Assembly: GCA_937890825.1 (NCBI GenBank)
Contig: CALADS010000038.1
Location: 62,001 to 126,000 of the forward strand
DNA: 64,000 nucleotides
From: an uncultured Bacteroides sp.
GTDB lineage: Bacteria; Bacteroidota; Bacteroidia; Bacteroidales; Bacteroidaceae
Reading direction: 5' to 3'
The notes beneath the pieces were generated by a model that saw only the letters and a list, made by a program, of their open reading frames with translations, was not told the DNA's origin and ran no database searches. How positions within the stretch are numbered: position 1 is the stretch's first letter; the number at the start of each line of letters is the position of its first letter. The position numbers were made by a program, and so were the translations under genes. Of the stretch, positions 62,466-64,000 are shown one piece after another.

Positions 62466-63632
62466 TTAGATTAAGAATCCCAGTAATACACCGGCTGCTA
62501 CTGCAGAGCCGATAACTCCAGCGACATTAGGACCCATTGCATGCATCAACAGATAGTTGGTCGGGTCATATTCCAAACCTACATTCTGTGAAATACGAGC
62601 CGACATCGGTACAGCCGATACACCTGCATTACCGATTAGCGGGTTAATCTTATTATCTTTTCTCAGGAACAGATTGAAGAACTTCACAAAGAGTACCCCC
62701 GATGCACTAGCTATGATGAAAGCACAGAATCCCAAGAAGAAGATGAAGATAGTATTCATCGTCAAAAATTCAGATGCTTGTGTAGAGGCACCTACCGTAA
62801 CTCCCAGTAAGATGGTGATAGCATCGGTCAGCGGACCGCTGGCAGTTTCGGCTAATCGACGAGTAACACCACTTTCCTTCAGTAAGTTGCCAAAGAACAG
62901 CATACCCAGCAGGGGCAGACCTGAAGGAACCAGGAAGCAGGTGAGTAGCAAACCGATAATGGGGAACATGATTTTCTCTGTATGAGACACGGCGCGGGCC
63001 GGTTTCATGCGAATCAGTTTTTCTTTCTTGGTAGTAAGCAGACGCATGATGGGTGGCTGGATGATTGGTACCAGTGCCATGTAAGAGTAGGCAGATACTG
63101 CAATGGCACCCATCAAGTTCGGAGCTAATTTAGATGATAAGAAGATGGCAGTAGGACCATCAGCACCACCAATAATGGCAATTCCGGCAGCTTGATTAGG
63201 CTCAAATCCTAAAGCCAATGCTATCATATAGGCGCCGAAGATACCAAATTGGGCAGCAGCACCTACTAACATCAGTTTGGGGTTAGATATCAAAGCTGAA
63301 AAATCAGTCATGGCACCTATACCTAAAAATACCAGTGGAGGATACCATCCTGTCTTTACTCCTTGATATAAAATGTTGAGTACAGAACCTTCTTCATAAA
63401 TACCCACTTCCAGACCAGCGTCAATTTTGAATGGGATGTTACCGATAAGAATACCGAATCCGATGGGAATCAGCAGCATCGGTTCAAAATTCTTCTTGAT
63501 GGCCAGGAACAAGAAGAACAGACCTACCAAAATCATGATGAGGTGCTGATAGGTAGCGTTTGCAAACCCTGTGTACCCCCAGAAGTCGGCTAGGTTGTCA
63601 CCGATAAATGATAAAAAGCTAACTTCTTCCAT
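62466..63632 (-). CDS. oadB: Na+-translocating carboxylic-acid decarboxylase beta subunit
   Basis: A 388-residue membrane protein of the OadB/MmdB/GcdB family. The family signature GIAIIGGADGPTAIFLSSKLAP (about residues 150-171) contains the Asp used in sodium transport, and FGNLLKESGV and ASGVLFVKFFN are further conserved stretches. It couples decarboxylation of carboxybiotin on the carrier protein to Na+ export. In Bacteroides the complex most often acts on methylmalonyl-CoA in the succinate-propionate route, but oxaloacetate cannot be ruled out here. The biotin-carrier gene lies 4 nt upstream. Confidence 0.92.
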   Translation of the reverse strand: MEEVSFLSFIGDNLADFWGYTGFANATYQHLIMILVGLFFLFLAIKKNFEPMLLIPIGFGILIGNIPFKIDAGLEVGIYEEGSVLNILYQGVKTGWYPPLVFLGIGAMTDFSALISNPKLMLVGAAAQFGIFGAYMIALALGFEPNQAAGIAIIGGADGPTAIFLSSKLAPNLMGAIAVSAYSYMALVPIIQPPIMRLLTTKKEKLIRMKPARAVSHTEKIMFPIIGLLLTCFLVPSGLPLLGMLFFGNLLKESGVTRRLAETASGPLTDAITILLGVTVGASTQASEFLTMNTIFIFFLGFCAFIIASASGVLFVKFFNLFLRKDNKINPLIGNAGVSAVPMSARISQNVGLEYDPTNYLLMHAMGPNVAGVIGSAVAAGVLLGFLI

Positions 63633-63636
63633 AAAT

Positions 63637-64000
63637 TTATTCGATTATAATTAAGTCTGTACCTTCTAGTACAGAGTCACCCTTGTTAACTTTAATAGCT
63701 GTTACTTTACCGTCGCGGTCGGCATTGATATTGTTTTCCATTTTCATGGCTTCCAAAATCACGATTACCTGACCCTTCTTTACGGTATCTCCTTCTTTTA
63801 CTTTGATATCCAAAATTACGCCAGGAAGTGGAGATTTTACACCAGCATTTTTACTGGTTGCACTAGGCCGTGATACCACCGGTGCGCCAGTTGCAGTCTT
63901 AGGTGCAGCAGCAGGTCGTACCACAGGTTTGGCTGCTGTTTTGATGGGTTTATCCAATTCCACATTGTAGGGAGTACCATTTACCTCTACTCGTGCGATG
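63637..64000 (-). CDS. biotin carboxyl carrier subunit of the decarboxylase, 5' end missing
   Basis: At least 121 codons in an open frame that continues to the window end, so the true start is outside. The first in-window residues read IARVEVNGTPYNVELDKP. A Pro/Ala-rich linker (KPVVRPAAAPKTATGAP) and a C-terminal biotinyl domain follow, with the biotinylation site EAMKMEN (Lys between the two Met). The GTG at 63963 is an internal codon, not the start. It carries CO2 from the alpha subunit to the beta subunit encoded next and requires the biotin made by the bio operon at 17-24 kb. Confidence 0.9.
   Translation of the reverse strand, partial: IARVEVNGTPYNVELDKPIKTAAKPVVRPAAAPKTATGAPVVSRPSATSKNAGVKSPLPGVILDIKVKEGDTVKKGQVIVILEAMKMENNINADRDGKVTAIKVNKGDSVLEGTDLIIIE

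Noticed and set aside
63961..63963. GTG as start of the biotin-carrier protein
   Set aside because: The frame continues upstream to the window edge with typical family sequence (VEVNGTPYNVE), so the gene is simply truncated.

Overview
The window looks like chromosomal DNA of a gut Bacteroidales bacterium, most likely Bacteroides or Phocaeicola. The evidence is many TonB-dependent receptors with carboxypeptidase-regulatory-like N-domains, a BioB-BioA fusion, class III fructose-1,6-bisphosphatase, a DUF4492-cydAB cluster, a serine-type anaerobic sulfatase, a B-type L31 protein and a Na+-pumping decarboxylase. Promoters also fit the Bacteroides pattern TTTG-N19/21-TAnnTTTG; good examples lie at 5900, 31579, 41811, 44828, 46721, 56454 and 61967 (+) and at 46578 and 55360 (-). 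No phage, conjugative element, intact insertion sequence or CRISPR array is visible. Species cannot be fixed by eye.

Layout. 1-450: 5' part of an AAA ATPase gene cut by the window edge. 791-3366: YgbA-like protein with a response regulator and histidine kinase, divergent from an outer-membrane barrel gene (3593-5749) and a TPR protein. 7370-8638: decayed Rpn nuclease tail and a three-gene XRE/membrane-protein operon. 8899-13255: GNAT, then a TonB receptor paired with a purple-acid-type phosphatase. 13351-17201: orphan FucI-like protein, aminotransferase and LolE-like permease. 17217-24081: glycosyltransferase and a complete tightly overlapped biotin operon bioAB-F-G-C-D. 24808-31480: TonB receptor, large OB-fold surface lipoprotein and a lipoprotein NUC1-type nuclease. 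31634-33911: Rpn nuclease and DEAD-box helicase. 34188-37546: serC, serA, DUF1015. 37654-41629: Tex and a divergent secreted 5'-nucleotidase. 41889-45758: His-rich secreted protein, TonB receptor and AraC regulator (probable metal or chelate uptake). 45963-50825: Crp-like regulator, three tRNAs, AAE-type transporter and fbp. 50943-56268: repeat protein, sulfatase, acyl-CoA ligase and a divergent 6PGL homologue. 56508-59537: DUF4492-cydA-cydB. 59682-64000: aldolase, secreted EEP nuclease, rpmE2 and the beta and biotin-carrier subunits of a decarboxylase (the last cut by the window end).

How the genes fit together. The most interesting unit is 24808-31480: a TonB-dependent channel, a surface lipoprotein with two OB-like repeats and a lipoprotein DNA/RNA nuclease. 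I propose that it captures, cuts and imports nucleic acid. Elsewhere the window encodes an exported 5'-nucleotidase, an exported EEP nuclease/phosphatase and an exported purple-acid-type phosphatase, which could finish the breakdown to nucleosides and phosphate. The biotin operon supplies the cofactor of the biotin-carrier protein at the right edge. cydAB, fbp and fba are central metabolism. Other unusual features are three perfect 27-29 bp palindromes at gene ends, an 81-nt structured element at 5770-5850, an 11-bp periodic repeat at 24463-24506, a palindrome wrapped around the araC-type promoter, and an in-frame leader ORF ahead of bioAB.
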